A stretch of DNA of 64,000 nucleotides. It comes from Agarilytica sp033852165. Lineage in GTDB: Bacteria; Pseudomonadota; Gammaproteobacteria; Pseudomonadales; Cellvibrionaceae. Both the position numbers and the translations under genes were made by a program. Each line of letters begins with the position of its first letter. The first letter of the stretch is position 1. Of this stretch, positions 1 through 9,315 are shown piece by piece. The stretch covers positions 124,001-188,000 of the forward strand of contig JAWSUZ010000074.1 of assembly GCA_033852165.1 (NCBI GenBank), in the 5' to 3' direction. Under the pieces are notes generated by a model. That model did no database searches. It was not told the DNA's origin and was given only the letters and a program-made list of their open reading frames with translations.

Positions 1-563
1 AACGTTAGTTTGGGAATATCTTCGCTAGCGTCGTAGGTGTACTTTGTTTCTTGTACGACGTAGTTGGGGTGGAATGTCCAGTGAAGCCCCTCGATTTTAA
101 TGGCGAAGTTCTCCTTGATAAGCTGAAAATCTTGATTGCTTTCGTATAGCCAGTCGTCCCCTTGTTGAAGTATTTGGCATTCCGGGTGTATATCGTTGGG
201 AAGGAGGTTGAGCGTTTGCAGTTCGATAAATCGGTTTTGCTCTTGGCATACCAATACAGGTTTGGGTTCGTTGTCGTTTTCAACGACCCATAGAGAGTCT
301 TCATCGGTGCCGATCGATATGATATCGCCCTCGACGATATTGGCGCCCTTGCCTTTTTCAATTCGCTCGCCGTTTATAAAGCATCCATTGCGACTTTCAT
401 CTGTAATATACCAAAGCCCACTTTGCCAACGAATAACGCAGTGCATTCTGGAGCAGGATTCGCTGTCGAGAATAGAATCGGCAACGCTGGGGTCGCGGCC
501 AAAGATATGAACGGGTTTTAAATACACTATTGTGGAGCTGTTTTTAGCCTTCAATATTGCCAT
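1..563 (-). CDS. FHA-domain protein (3' end outside window)
   Basis: The reverse strand reads openly from an ATG at 563 to the window edge, giving 187 residues without a stop. The N-terminal 90 residues form a forkhead-associated domain, which binds phosphothreonine peptides. The family's signature residues are visible: FGRDPSV on the first loop, SRMHC (the S-R-x-H motif) and SRNGCFING (the N-G pair). The remaining residues are rich in acidic and aromatic positions and match no family I recognise. FHA proteins usually act as phospho-dependent scaffolds near Ser/Thr kinases, type VI secretion or transcription regulators; the partner here lies outside the window. No good ribosome site precedes the ATG, so the start is probable rather than certain. 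Confidence 0.8.
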   Translation of the reverse strand, partial: MAILKAKNSSTIVYLKPVHIFGRDPSVADSILDSESCSRMHCVIRWQSGLWYITDESRNGCFINGERIEKGKGANIVEGDIISIGTDEDSLWVVENDNEPKPVLVCQEQNRFIELQTLNLLPNDIHPECQILQQGDDWLYESNQDFQLIKENFAIKIEGLHWTFHPNYVVQETKYTYDASEDIPKLT

Positions 564-1258
564 AGATATTGGGTGCCCTGTATCCAATGATTTCGGTTCG
601 GGTTCTTATGGAGTCTAGGGTATAGACACGGGGCTTATCGCGCAATAAGAGTATGGTCGTGGGTGATGATAAAGGCTATTGACGGCGTTTTAGGTTTTAT
701 TTCTTTTGTGCCAATCACGAGAAAGTACTTCTTTTTAAGGGCTTGTAATGGCCTGTAATGGACTTTAAGCGCTATTTTAATAATATAGACGACAAGGAAA
801 AGGTGCTGAGTTAGATGGAGTTGCTTTTTAAAATATTTAGATGGATCGGTAGGAGCACATAGAATGGCATAGGAGTAAATGGAGTTTTGTCAGCCAGCAT
901 CTGTGAGGACAGGATTTGGTGTGGCATGGAGCCTTTTAGGGATGTGGGATAGTTTCAGGGAATAAGGTCAAGCGAGTCAGGATTGAGGCGAAAGCCTATT
1001 GATGAATAATTTAAGGACGATCAGCCGACGAAAAGAGCGGAGCTGGCAGTATGTGTTCTGTTGGCTTGAGAAAGCTGAGGAGATATTGACCTGGATGTTG
1101 AGGAAATCGTTGGGGCAAGGAGCCTATCGGCTGCCGTCTATTTTTTTGAACTAGCTTGTAAATTATTCTGTCAACGATTCTCCCTGAACGGGGCAATAAA
1201 AATTTTTGTCGCAGACTTCGTCAACCATTTCAATGGGAGCACCGTTCCTCTAGTTGTT
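564..1258. other. Intergenic stretch, no gene seen
   Basis: About 700 bases lie between the start of the FHA gene and the end of the LysR gene. All frames are broken by frequent stops, and the longest reading frame (61 codons, reverse strand) has no recognisable motif. I see no tRNA, no strong hairpin with a T-run and no long repeat. It presumably holds the FHA gene promoter. Confidence 0.5.
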
Positions 1259-2164
1259 TTATACTCTCTGGCACAGTTCAAACATTAACTGACGCAGCCA
1301 TATAACACCGGGTTCATTGTGGACGCGTTCGGTCCAAAACTGGCTGATTGTTGCGGGTCCAAAATCCAGTGGAACCTTCATCATTTTTATGGGGTAAAGA
1401 TCTCGAAATGCCAGTGCAATACGTAACGGGCAAGTCGCAATATAATCACTTTTGGCGACGATTGCGGGAAGTGATAGAAAGCTGGATACCTGTAGGGCGA
1501 CTGTTCGCTGTAAGTTTTTCTCTTTTAGTAATCGGTCGATTTGAGTGCCGTAGCCGTGCCGAGGTGTAAAGATAATGTGGGGCAGGGTGGCAAAATCATC
1601 CAAGCTCAATTGATCCTTTGCGTGTGGGTGGGAGCTTCTTATAAGAACAACAAACTCTTCTTCAAATAAGCGTTGTTTTCGATAACTGTCTCCTAGGAAA
1701 GGGATATTACCGATGGCTAGGTCCAGTTTTCCTCGATCAAATGATTCTGTTATGTTTCCCCCGTCAATTGGCCATACATTGATCCGCATATCAGGCGCTG
1801 ACGCGGCCATCCATTCCATGAGTTTTGGCAGCAGCAAAAAATCGCAGTAATCACTCATGGCGATATTGAAGGTACGCTTTGCCGAACGGTATTTGAAATC
1901 ACTTTTTTGGTTAAGGCTGGTTTGAATTAGGTCGAAAGCTTTATCGATGGGTTCGGCTAATTCATGAGCGCGTGGTGTTGGTGTAACGCCGCGCGCATTT
2001 CTGACAAACAGCGGGTCATCCAGCATCTTTCTGAGCCTGTTGAGTGCATTGCTTGTCGCGGGTTGGCTTAAGCCAAGTCGATCAGCGGCGCGTGAGATAT
2101 TCTGCTCTTTGTAGATGGCAGAGAATACGTTTAATAAATTGAGGTCAATATCTTTGATATTCAT
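1259..2164 (-). CDS. LysR-family transcriptional regulator
   Basis: This 301-residue protein has the LysR layout: an N-terminal winged helix-turn-helix (about residues 5-64, with SRAADRLGLSQPATSNALNR as the recognition part) and a type 2 periplasmic-binding-like effector domain (about 90-295). The N-terminal IDLNLLNVF and the PLFVRNARGVTPTPRA stretch resemble the NodD/NahR/SyrM-like branch. It would bind DNA as a tetramer and respond to a small ligand that cannot be deduced. It is divergently oriented from an MFS transporter gene, with only about 30 bases between the outermost possible starts. This is the usual arrangement in which a LysR protein autoregulates and controls its neighbour, so the transporter is the likely target. 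Confidence 0.93.
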   Translation of the reverse strand: MNIKDIDLNLLNVFSAIYKEQNISRAADRLGLSQPATSNALNRLRKMLDDPLFVRNARGVTPTPRAHELAEPIDKAFDLIQTSLNQKSDFKYRSAKRTFNIAMSDYCDFLLLPKLMEWMAASAPDMRINVWPIDGGNITESFDRGKLDLAIGNIPFLGDSYRKQRLFEEEFVVLIRSSHPHAKDQLSLDDFATLPHIIFTPRHGYGTQIDRLLKEKNLQRTVALQVSSFLSLPAIVAKSDYIATCPLRIALAFRDLYPIKMMKVPLDFGPATISQFWTERVHNEPGVIWLRQLMFELCQRV

Positions 2165-2195
2165 AGTGCGAATATCATATATGGGATTTGCTTGA

Positions 2196-3482
2196 TTGGC
2201 TAATAAGTCGTCGCATCATATGCTGCGGGATATTAACGACCTAGACGACAGGGATTCTTATATGTTTTCTCAGCTAACACGACAGCAGCGTGTACAGTTT
2301 ATGCTGATTATTTCAGTGGCCATGCTCTATTTCTGTTCCGCTTCGATGATGCTCTATTTTCCAAAATTTATTTTGTATCTGGGTGGTGATGAGCAGCAAG
2401 CGGGCTGGTATTTGGGGGTGAGTTTATTGGCTATGTTGGTTGTCTCTCCGTTTGTAGGGGCCATGTCTGACAAATGGGGTTCTAAGCCGCTCGTTATATC
2501 TGGGTTGCTGACGTATTCCGTTGCGACGTACGCGCACTGCTTTTTGGACTCTTTGGGTTTTGGGATGTGGTTTTGGCGCTTTGTCCAAGGCTTGGGGCAC
2601 GCGCTTGTTTTCGCGCCCTTGTTAGCGGCGGTGGCTCGGATTATACCGGCATGTTATAGAGCGGCTGGCATCGGTTATTTTACTGTGTGCATTCAGCTTG
2701 GTAATACCGTTGGCAGCTTTATCGGTGAATTCAGTTTTACTGAGTGGTCATACCAAACGCTATTTATTATTTCGACGATTGTTGGATTGCTGGCAATGGT
2801 GGTAATGACGTTTGTCTGCGAAGTTGAAATAAACGTAGAGGCTAATGAAAAGTTTAATTCAAACGGGGATATCAAAACGGCGTCAAAACCGGCTCAATTT
2901 ATGGGTTATATGGGCATCGTTTTGCTTTTGGGAAGTTGCTTTGGTGTAGCTCTGCAATTTATGCCGATATATTTTGATTTTATGCTGCGTGAGCATTGGA
3001 TTGAAGAACCTATTACGAACGTCTGCTTTATGACGTCTACCTTACTGACAGTGGCTGCCGTTCGTCTGTTAATGGGATCATTAACGGATGGGATATACAG
3101 AGACCGGATACTTATGGTTTGTCACGCGGTCTTAGTTTTGGTGCTGTTGGGGATGACGGGGATTCGCAGCGAGTCATCTTCTCTATTAGTATCCATAATT
3201 TTTGGTTTGTCTTATGGGCTTTTATATCCAGCGGTTAACGCAAAAATAATGGAGATGGCGCCAGCGGGGGAGCATGGAAAAATATCGGGTTTATTAACTA
3301 TGGTCTACGAACTTGGCTTTCGAGGCGTGCCGATGATATTGGGGGCAGTGATACTTCATATCAGTTATACCGTTATGTTTTATCTGCTCGCACTTGGGTA
3401 TTTTTTGGCTGTGTGCTTTTTACTATACACCAAGCTTCAAGACAGAAAGTGGGCGACTCGTTTGGCTTTTGTTTCAGACTAA
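2196..3482 (+). CDS. MFS transporter
   Basis: The product has about twelve hydrophobic segments in two halves separated by a charged central loop (around residues 205-230), the fold of major facilitator superfamily carriers. The signature loop between helices 2 and 3 is visible as GAMSDKWGSKPLVI, matching the G-x3-D-x2-G-x2 pattern of drug:H+ antiporter-type members. The frame opens at a TTG at 2196, but an ATG at 2262 is preceded by CAGGGAT at good spacing and gives a start just before the first charged residues and helix; I regard 2262 as the more likely start. Substrate is unknown; small hydrophobic compounds or metabolite efflux are plausible. The divergent LysR regulator probably controls it. 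Confidence 0.9.
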   Translation: MANKSSHHMLRDINDLDDRDSYMFSQLTRQQRVQFMLIISVAMLYFCSASMMLYFPKFILYLGGDEQQAGWYLGVSLLAMLVVSPFVGAMSDKWGSKPLVISGLLTYSVATYAHCFLDSLGFGMWFWRFVQGLGHALVFAPLLAAVARIIPACYRAAGIGYFTVCIQLGNTVGSFIGEFSFTEWSYQTLFIISTIVGLLAMVVMTFVCEVEINVEANEKFNSNGDIKTASKPAQFMGYMGIVLLLGSCFGVALQFMPIYFDFMLREHWIEEPITNVCFMTSTLLTVAAVRLLMGSLTDGIYRDRILMVCHAVLVLVLLGMTGIRSESSSLLVSIIFGLSYGLLYPAVNAKIMEMAPAGEHGKISGLLTMVYELGFRGVPMILGAVILHISYTVMFYLLALGYFLAVCFLLYTKLQDRKWATRLAFVSD

Positions 3483-3653
3483 ATGGTGGCGGCTAGTAAT
3501 TAAAACAAATATCTGTGGAAAGTGGGTTTAATGTGCCACCGTTATTCCGCTTGATATTATTACTTAGTATAACCAGGCGTTATTAACTAGTGGAGTGAAC
3601 CAACTATTTTTAAATTCGTTTTCGTTATGTCGCTATTTGAGGGAGGGCACTAA

Positions 3654-3962
3654 TTATTTCTTTTCGATGTTGAGTGCCTGGCCGAGTTTGTAAATTTTGA
3701 ATATCGACATGATGTGGGTGTTGGCGTTAATGAGTTTGAGTTCTGCGCCTTCTCTAAAATTTTTTCGCAATGAAAACAGACCGCCGAGGGCGCTACTGTC
3801 GATGTGTGTGCACTCCGCAAAATCGAGTATGACTTTGTATCCTTGTTCTAGCAGAACCTTTATTTCTTTGTAACTTGTGTAACAGCCAGGAAAGGCAAAA
3901 ACTTTATCGACAATTACGTAGTACTGGTCATTTTTATTCGGTGAGCGGGTAATCTCCATCAC
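3654..3962 (-). CDS. Single-domain STAS protein
   Basis: This 102-residue protein consists of one STAS domain, as in anti-sigma factor antagonists (SpoIIAA, RsbV). The diagnostic loop is HIDSSALGGLFSLRK at about residues 53-67, whose serines (56/57) correspond to the phosphorylated Ser that switches partner binding. The preceding strand GYKVILDFAECT also fits. STAS proteins of this size bind and sequester kinase-type anti-sigma factors or act in chemosensory/biofilm switches. No cognate HPK/HATPase or PP2C phosphatase gene lies beside it, so the partner is elsewhere. It stands alone, transcribed away from the metallophosphoesterase gene. Confidence 0.85.
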   Translation of the reverse strand: MMEITRSPNKNDQYYVIVDKVFAFPGCYTSYKEIKVLLEQGYKVILDFAECTHIDSSALGGLFSLRKNFREGAELKLINANTHIMSIFKIYKLGQALNIEKK

Positions 3963-4479
3963 GCGGTCCTTACTGAGTTAGTTGTCGCTAGTTTAATACT
4001 GCATTTGCGCATGAACTGCATTCCCAAAAAACTTCGTTACAGACCGTTTTTATCGACCACGGAGGTGTTGGTCGCATATAAAGGTTATAGTCTGTTTTTA
4101 CGATGTGTGCTGGTATATAAGCGTTTGGGTTATGCGCTGGGTTTACAATATTTTATGAGTTCGGCTACAAAGGATTCCTGTGAACACGCTATTGTTATTT
4201 AGTTAGTAGCGCAATGCACTGACGATTACTCGGGGTAATCGGTCATGACTCGGGAGACAAAGTCGGGTGGTTGCCTGGTTGCGGTTATAGACTCTAGGAG
4301 ATAGTGTTGCCGCGAGCGTGTTACGTTGGGTTTGTTTAGTGTGCCCCTGAGTAACGAATTGCCAATATGAATCAGTATAGGGCGTATGTCTAGCGAGTTT
4401 GTTATATAGTCACGAGTGGGCGTAAAGTGGCGCCTGTAATTGTTTTATGATGGGTTTAGCCCTCGGTTATTTGAAAAAT
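3963..4479. other. Divergent intergenic region, no gene supported
   Basis: About 500 bases separate the divergent STAS and metallophosphoesterase genes. A 65-codon forward frame (4005-4202) has no ribosome site, no motif and no codon pattern to support it. The region presumably holds both promoters. No strong inverted repeat or RNA motif was found. Confidence 0.45.
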
Positions 4480-5316
4480 ATGATGCGAATTTTTGCCGTT
4501 TCTGACATCCATGTGGACTATGAAGAAAATTCTCAATGGGTAGCGGGCTTATCTTTTGAAGAATATACGGAAGATGTACTTATTTTGGCGGGCGATGTTA
4601 GTGACTCGATCGCGCGGTTAAGCGCTTGTTTTCAGCAGTTAACGAGAAAGTTTCGTCACGTATTTTTTGTACCGGGAAATCATGAGCTTTGGGTGGGTAA
4701 GCAAGGCCCTGAATGTTCGTTGAAAAAGTTTGATGAAGTGATGAGTATGGCTGAGGCCTGCGGTGTTGTGACTCATCATGCCCGCGTTGGTTCTTATACT
4801 ATTGCGCCACTTTTTTCATGGTACGACTATTCTTTTGGTGAGCCAAACGACTACATTAAAATGGCGTGGATGGATTTTAAAAGATGCCGGTGGCCGAAAG
4901 AATTGTCCCACCCTAGGGACATATCCGAGTACTTTCTCGATTTGAATCGTTCGGGTAGTCTTAGCCTTAGTGCCAATATTCAAGGGGAAAAGCTACGAGA
5001 GGGAGCGAAGGGTGAGCGAGGTGAGATCGGAGAGAGCAGTAATATCATTACTTTCTCACACTTTCTACCACGTATAGATTTGATGCCGGATTATATTCCC
5101 GCCAAGGTTCAAGAGCTTTACCCCGTGTTAGGCAGTGTGGAGATTGATAGAGCGTTGAGACAGCTGAAACCGAAAATTCATGTGTACGGCCATAGTCATT
5201 TGAATCGTGATATTGAAATTGATGGTGTTCGATATATTAATAATGCTTTTGGTTACCCTGGAGAGGAGCGTATTAGCCGTAAACGTTTGCTCAATATTTT
5301 AGATGTGGGGGCTTGA
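4480..5316 (+). CDS. Metallophosphoesterase (calcineurin-like)
   Basis: The 278-residue product carries the full set of binuclear metal ligands of the calcineurin-like family: SDIHVD near the N-terminus (D-x-H), LAGDVSD (G-D), VPGNHE (G-N-H-E), the C-terminal FSHFLPR histidine and VYGHSH (G-H-x-H). It is expected to hydrolyse a phosphomono- or diester in the cytoplasm; the substrate cannot be read from sequence. The frame continues upstream to an ATG at 4447, but the adjacent ATGs at 4480/4483 begin directly at M(M)RIFAVSDIH, as in relatives, and are preferred. No signal peptide. It stands alone between two reverse-strand genes. Confidence 0.88.
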   Translation: MMRIFAVSDIHVDYEENSQWVAGLSFEEYTEDVLILAGDVSDSIARLSACFQQLTRKFRHVFFVPGNHELWVGKQGPECSLKKFDEVMSMAEACGVVTHHARVGSYTIAPLFSWYDYSFGEPNDYIKMAWMDFKRCRWPKELSHPRDISEYFLDLNRSGSLSLSANIQGEKLREGAKGERGEIGESSNIITFSHFLPRIDLMPDYIPAKVQELYPVLGSVEIDRALRQLKPKIHVYGHSHLNRDIEIDGVRYINNAFGYPGEERISRKRLLNILDVGA

Positions 5317-5481
5317 TATGTCGCTGTTTCTTTTATTGCACGTCACTTGATAACCTAGGTTTATTTGTAGCTCAGGTTGGCCTAATGTTTCTGTTTTAAT
5401 GTTTTCAGATCTGCCATTTCTCTAGGGGGCGGTGAAAATGTTTTTGATGAGGGTCTGGCTAAGAAAATCTGCCTTAGATAA

Positions 5482-7194
5482 TTATGGGGCGAGAGCTAGC
5501 TGAGAGGTTGCTTTGGCAATGTATTTTTCCCAAGAGTCAGCAGCAAACTCGGGCTTCGCCAACCAAAAACCTTGAGACGCATCACAGCCTATATTCTGGA
5601 CGATATTCGATAACTCTTCGTTTTCAATACCTTCTGCCACAACTTCTAAATCCAGTTGATGGCCGAGAGCCGTTATCGCTTCCACAATTTTTTTATTCTT
5701 TTTGTTTTTTTCCCAGTTTAAAAAGAAGCGTTGATCAATTTTAAGTTGGCTGCACGGTAAGTCTGCTAAATATTCCATGGAGCTGTAACCCGTGCCAAAA
5801 TCATCAATGGCTATGATCACTCCTTTTTCAGAAATCCCAAGTAGGACCTCTTTCGTTAATTCTGCATGTTGCATAAGGTGGGTTTCGGTAATCTCAAGAA
5901 TTAAATCTTTTGGCGCAATATTGTATTTTTTAATCGTTTCAAATAAATATTCGACAATGACATGGTTGTGGCAAAGATTGGCTGGCATGTTAATCGCCAT
6001 CTTTAACGCTGGCATGCTTCCTTTCCAGCGTTTTAATTGGCCAATGGCTTGATCGAATAGCCATTGGTGATAGGGTATCGCCATGGAACCTTGATGGATT
6101 AAATATACAATGTCTTCAGTTTTAATATCTTCGCCGTTGTGATTCCAGCGCACGAGTGCTTCGACAGAGTTGCACTGATTGGATTTCGTATCGAAAATTG
6201 GTTGGTAAGCCAGTTTTATTTCTCCTGCTTGAAGAGCTGTCGGAAGGCTTTTGCTTAGTTCTAATTTGCGCTGCCATTGACTGCGGTTGAGTTTCGAAAA
6301 CTTAACGTATTGAGAGCGCCCTTGTTCTTTGGCTTTGTATAAGGCTGTGTCGACCTGTTTTAGAAGCTCATTATGGTCATTCGCTGTTTCTGGGAAATTA
6401 GCTAAGCCTATGGAGGGGTAAACGTATAAAATAGTATTATCTAAATGAATAGGTAAGGGGATATGTTTTAACAGCTTTTGAGCGACGTAATGTCCTTCGT
6501 GTGATGCGGCATTGGGGAGTAGTACCAGAAACTCATCTCCGCCCAGCCTCGCGACGCTGTCTGAATGACGGACACATTCCCGAATTCTATCTGCCACTAT
6601 GCGTAGGATTTTATCGCCAGCATCATGTCCGTAGGTGTCGTTGATTTGTTTGAAATAATCGATATCAAGGGAAATTAAACTTAAGGTTCTGTCATATCGT
6701 TTGGCTTCACTTACCGTTTGTTCCAAGCGGTTCATAAACAGTGAGCGATTTAGAAGGCCGGTTAGTGAGTCATAGTGGGCCATTTGTTTGAGCTGTTTTT
6801 GCAGTGAGAAAGTACGCATCGCATTTTTTAATGTGTGCAAAAAGCTAGAGTGAGTGAGTTCGCTTTTTATGACGTAATCTTGTATGCCCATTTGCATCAG
6901 GTCTAAAGCAAGTCGTTCATGGCCTGGATCGGTGCTCAGGACGATAGGGAAGTCTGGGCGATGATGATTTTTACTGAGTGCGATCAGCAGCTCTTTAACG
7001 TTTTCACCTTGTATTTTTTGATCGACAATACAGCATTGCGGGCAGTTATCAGCGAAGTATTCGAGGGCGCTGGGTATATCTGTGAGCAGAAAGGTACCGG
7101 CAAAAATTTTCTTTTCGCCTTCCAGCATACTGAGGTAGTAATCGTAGTCTTGAGGGTTGCTATCGATGATCACGAGGTGATTGTTATGATTCAT
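5482..7194 (-). CDS. Response regulator with GGDEF and EAL domains
   Basis: A 570-residue three-domain c-di-GMP protein. Residues 1-125 are a receiver domain with the phospho-acceptor Asp at about 58 (CIVDQKI). The GGDEF domain (about 135-300) has an intact RLGGDEF active loop, and an RHSD inhibitory I-site lies exactly five residues before it. The EAL domain (about 320-560) keeps EALVRW, NMPANL, LEITET, DDFGTGYSS, KIDQRF and AEGIE, so the metal and catalytic residues look complete. Both cyclase and phosphodiesterase activity are therefore possible, switched by phosphorylation from an unlinked kinase. It is monocistronic and converges with the upstream metallophosphoesterase gene. Confidence 0.95.
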   Translation of the reverse strand: MNHNNHLVIIDSNPQDYDYYLSMLEGEKKIFAGTFLLTDIPSALEYFADNCPQCCIVDQKIQGENVKELLIALSKNHHRPDFPIVLSTDPGHERLALDLMQMGIQDYVIKSELTHSSFLHTLKNAMRTFSLQKQLKQMAHYDSLTGLLNRSLFMNRLEQTVSEAKRYDRTLSLISLDIDYFKQINDTYGHDAGDKILRIVADRIRECVRHSDSVARLGGDEFLVLLPNAASHEGHYVAQKLLKHIPLPIHLDNTILYVYPSIGLANFPETANDHNELLKQVDTALYKAKEQGRSQYVKFSKLNRSQWQRKLELSKSLPTALQAGEIKLAYQPIFDTKSNQCNSVEALVRWNHNGEDIKTEDIVYLIHQGSMAIPYHQWLFDQAIGQLKRWKGSMPALKMAINMPANLCHNHVIVEYLFETIKKYNIAPKDLILEITETHLMQHAELTKEVLLGISEKGVIIAIDDFGTGYSSMEYLADLPCSQLKIDQRFFLNWEKNKKNKKIVEAITALGHQLDLEVVAEGIENEELSNIVQNIGCDASQGFWLAKPEFAADSWEKYIAKATSQLALAP

Positions 7195-7620
7195 ATGCTG
7201 GCAGTCTTGTTCTTACGTGACGGTTAATGATCCGTTTGAACTGACAGATAACCACGTGTTATCTGGGCGCTTTTTAGTGTATTGCTTATGTGTATCAATT
7301 GTTATGAGAGCTGCAATGGGGTGCATCATTATCGATTATCGTTGGGTAATCAAGCCCTTCAAAAGAAAACTGGTACACGGTTCTGTATCTGGATGAAAAC
7401 ATCGTCGTTGCTGTCCTTGGGGATCGGTTACAATGCGCGTCCCGTCAGGTTCGAGTGTGGGATTGGCTGCATCGTAAATGGGCGGAAATTTTTTCGTCTG
7501 TTTTAATGGCGCTTACTTGAGCGTTTTCGTTGACTTGAGTATTCCAGTTGAGAATCAAAAAATACCCACGTCAAAAATTGATTGAATAGAATATAACGAC
7601 CTTAAAAAGGCTGGAAACTT
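7195..7620. other. Intergenic stretch, no gene supported
   Basis: These roughly 430 bases lie between the divergent GGDEF-EAL and TauE/SafE genes. A 74-codon forward frame (7282-7506) is present but lacks a ribosome site and resembles nothing I know. Promoters of both neighbours should be here. Confidence 0.45.
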
Positions 7621-8373
7621 TTGGATGCTGTAACGTGGTTGCCGTGGCTGATGTGCGCCCTAATATTGTTTGTAGGTTGCTGTCTTCAAGCGGCATTGGG
7701 ATTTGGAGTGGCCATTTTGGGTGCGCCAGTTATCATATTGTTGGAGCCCTCTTGGGTGCCGTATGTGTTGACGACGACCGCTTTATTGTTAAGTGGGATA
7801 AATGCTTGGTATCAGCGCAAAGATATCCAGCTGGGAACAATCGTGCCGGCAATGCTCGCGAGAATTCCGGGTACGGTAATTGGCGCCTGGCTCTTGGTTA
7901 GTATTAGCGTACTGTGGTTGCATGTGTTTGTTGCTGTATCTGTATTGATTGCGGTGGTCGTGAGCATCTCGACTGTGCGCTTTGAGGCGACACCGGCTCG
8001 ACTTTCGTGGGCGGGGTTACTCAGTGGTTTTATGGGGACAACAACATCGATCGGTGGCCCGCCAATAGCTTTGGTGATGCAGTACGGAGATCCTGCTGTT
8101 GTACGTGCAAATCTCAGCTTTTATTTTGCTTTTAGTTGCGTGGTGAGCTTGGTGAGTTATGCCGTAGTGGGTTTGTTGAGTGGTCCGATTCTATTGCTCT
8201 GTCTGAGTTTTACGCCGTCGGCAATATTGGGCTTTGTGGTGGGAAAGAGATTGCAGGCCTGGGTCGATAACGATCGATTCAGGCCTCTTTTACTGGTTAT
8301 GTGTGTTGTCGCCAGCGCTATTTCGCTTGTTGGGGTGGCGGTGGCATTGCTAGCCGATTCGGGCTCCGTCTAA
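7621..8373 (+). CDS. TauE/SafE-family permease
   Basis: The 250-residue product is almost wholly hydrophobic, with about eight membrane segments. It shows the two half-repeats of the TauE/SafE (DUF81) family, seen as LQAALGFGVAILGAP in the first half and LLSGFMGTTTSIGGPPIAL in the second. Such proteins export or import sulfite, sulfoacetate or other organosulfonates or small anions across the inner membrane; the substrate here is unknown. The start is a TTG preceded by a weak CTGGAA site. It converges with the dehydrogenase gene downstream, with about 80 bases between the stops. Confidence 0.88.
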   Translation: MDAVTWLPWLMCALILFVGCCLQAALGFGVAILGAPVIILLEPSWVPYVLTTTALLLSGINAWYQRKDIQLGTIVPAMLARIPGTVIGAWLLVSISVLWLHVFVAVSVLIAVVVSISTVRFEATPARLSWAGLLSGFMGTTTSIGGPPIALVMQYGDPAVVRANLSFYFAFSCVVSLVSYAVVGLLSGPILLLCLSFTPSAILGFVVGKRLQAWVDNDRFRPLLLVMCVVASAISLVGVAVALLADSGSV

Positions 8374-8453
8374 GTTTGTCCACTCAAAAGCAACTAATGC
8401 TTCATTATGAGTTATTTCCATTCCTCAAAAGCTAAATTACGACTGGCAGCCTT

Positions 8454-9218
8454 CTAACCTTCCATTTCACGATTTATCGCCAGAGGTCCCCACGCTTGGC
8501 AGGTCGGCATAACCTCTACGTTGTTAATGTTGATATGCTCGGGAACGCTAGTGGTCCAAAATACGATGTCCGCAATGTCCTCAGCAAGAAGAGGTTTCGT
8601 GTTTTCATAAACATCATCGGCCTTCTGTTGGTCGCCTTTTAAACGCGTAAGTGAAAAGTTGGTATTGGCCAAGCCGGGTTCAATATTCGACACGCGAATC
8701 TGTTTGCCTAAAACATCCGAACGAAGCGAGCGTGAAAATTGCTGAACAAAGGCTTTAGTGCCGCCGTAGGCGTTGCAGCCTGGGTAGGGCCAGGATGCTG
8801 CTATAGAGCCAATATTGACGATATGACCACGATTACGTTTAACCATCTGAGGCAGGACTTTACGCGTAATACGCACCAAGCCTTTGATGTTGGTATCGAT
8901 CATCGTTTCCCAGTCATCGAGGCTGGCTTCTTGTGCTGGTTTGGTTCCGAGGGCTAGACCTGCATTGTTGATTAAAATATCAACTTCGCGAAAATCAGTG
9001 GGAATACCTTCGAAAAAGTGTTGAATCGAATCTTTATAGCGGACGTCCAGTGGCGCAAACGCCACTTTGCTTGGGTCCGGCATTTGGCTTTGAAGTTCAA
9101 TCAACTTTGCGACATTCCTTGCTCCCATCACGACTTTATAGCCATTGGCCGCGTATTTTTTTGCGCAGGCTTCGCCAAAGCCAGAAGATGCGCCAGTAAT
9201 TAATACGGTTTTAGTCAT
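8454..9218 (-). CDS. ydfG: YdfG-like short-chain dehydrogenase
   Basis: A 254-residue classical SDR. It has the cofactor motif TGASSGFG at the N-terminus, NNAGLALG (N-N-A-G), the catalytic Ser in IGSIAAS and the Tyr-Lys pair in AYGGTK. Extended similarity to E. coli YdfG is clear: DWETMIDTNIKGLV, SWPYPG, and the C-terminal INNVEVMP. YdfG is an NADP-dependent 3-hydroxy acid (L-allo-threonine, serine, 3-hydroxypropionate) dehydrogenase that also reduces malonic semialdehyde. A strong AAGGAG ribosome site lies just upstream of the ATG. It appears monocistronic. Confidence 0.92.
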   Translation of the reverse strand: MTKTVLITGASSGFGEACAKKYAANGYKVVMGARNVAKLIELQSQMPDPSKVAFAPLDVRYKDSIQHFFEGIPTDFREVDILINNAGLALGTKPAQEASLDDWETMIDTNIKGLVRITRKVLPQMVKRNRGHIVNIGSIAASWPYPGCNAYGGTKAFVQQFSRSLRSDVLGKQIRVSNIEPGLANTNFSLTRLKGDQQKADDVYENTKPLLAEDIADIVFWTTSVPEHININNVEVMPTCQAWGPLAINREMEG

Positions 9219-9315
9219 CGTCTTCTCCTTAATTTATTAAGGGGCGATTCTAAACTATATCTGGGGCGGAGTGGGTCTGGAGTTGGCGGGTAAAAAACAG
9301 TGAAAGGGTTGGTTC

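Noticed and set aside
4005..4202. Forward 65-codon frame between the STAS and metallophosphoesterase genes
   Set aside because: No ribosome site, no motif and no support from context; likely chance.
7282..7506. Forward 74-codon frame before the TauE/SafE gene
   Set aside because: Composition and residues match nothing known, and no ribosome site is present.
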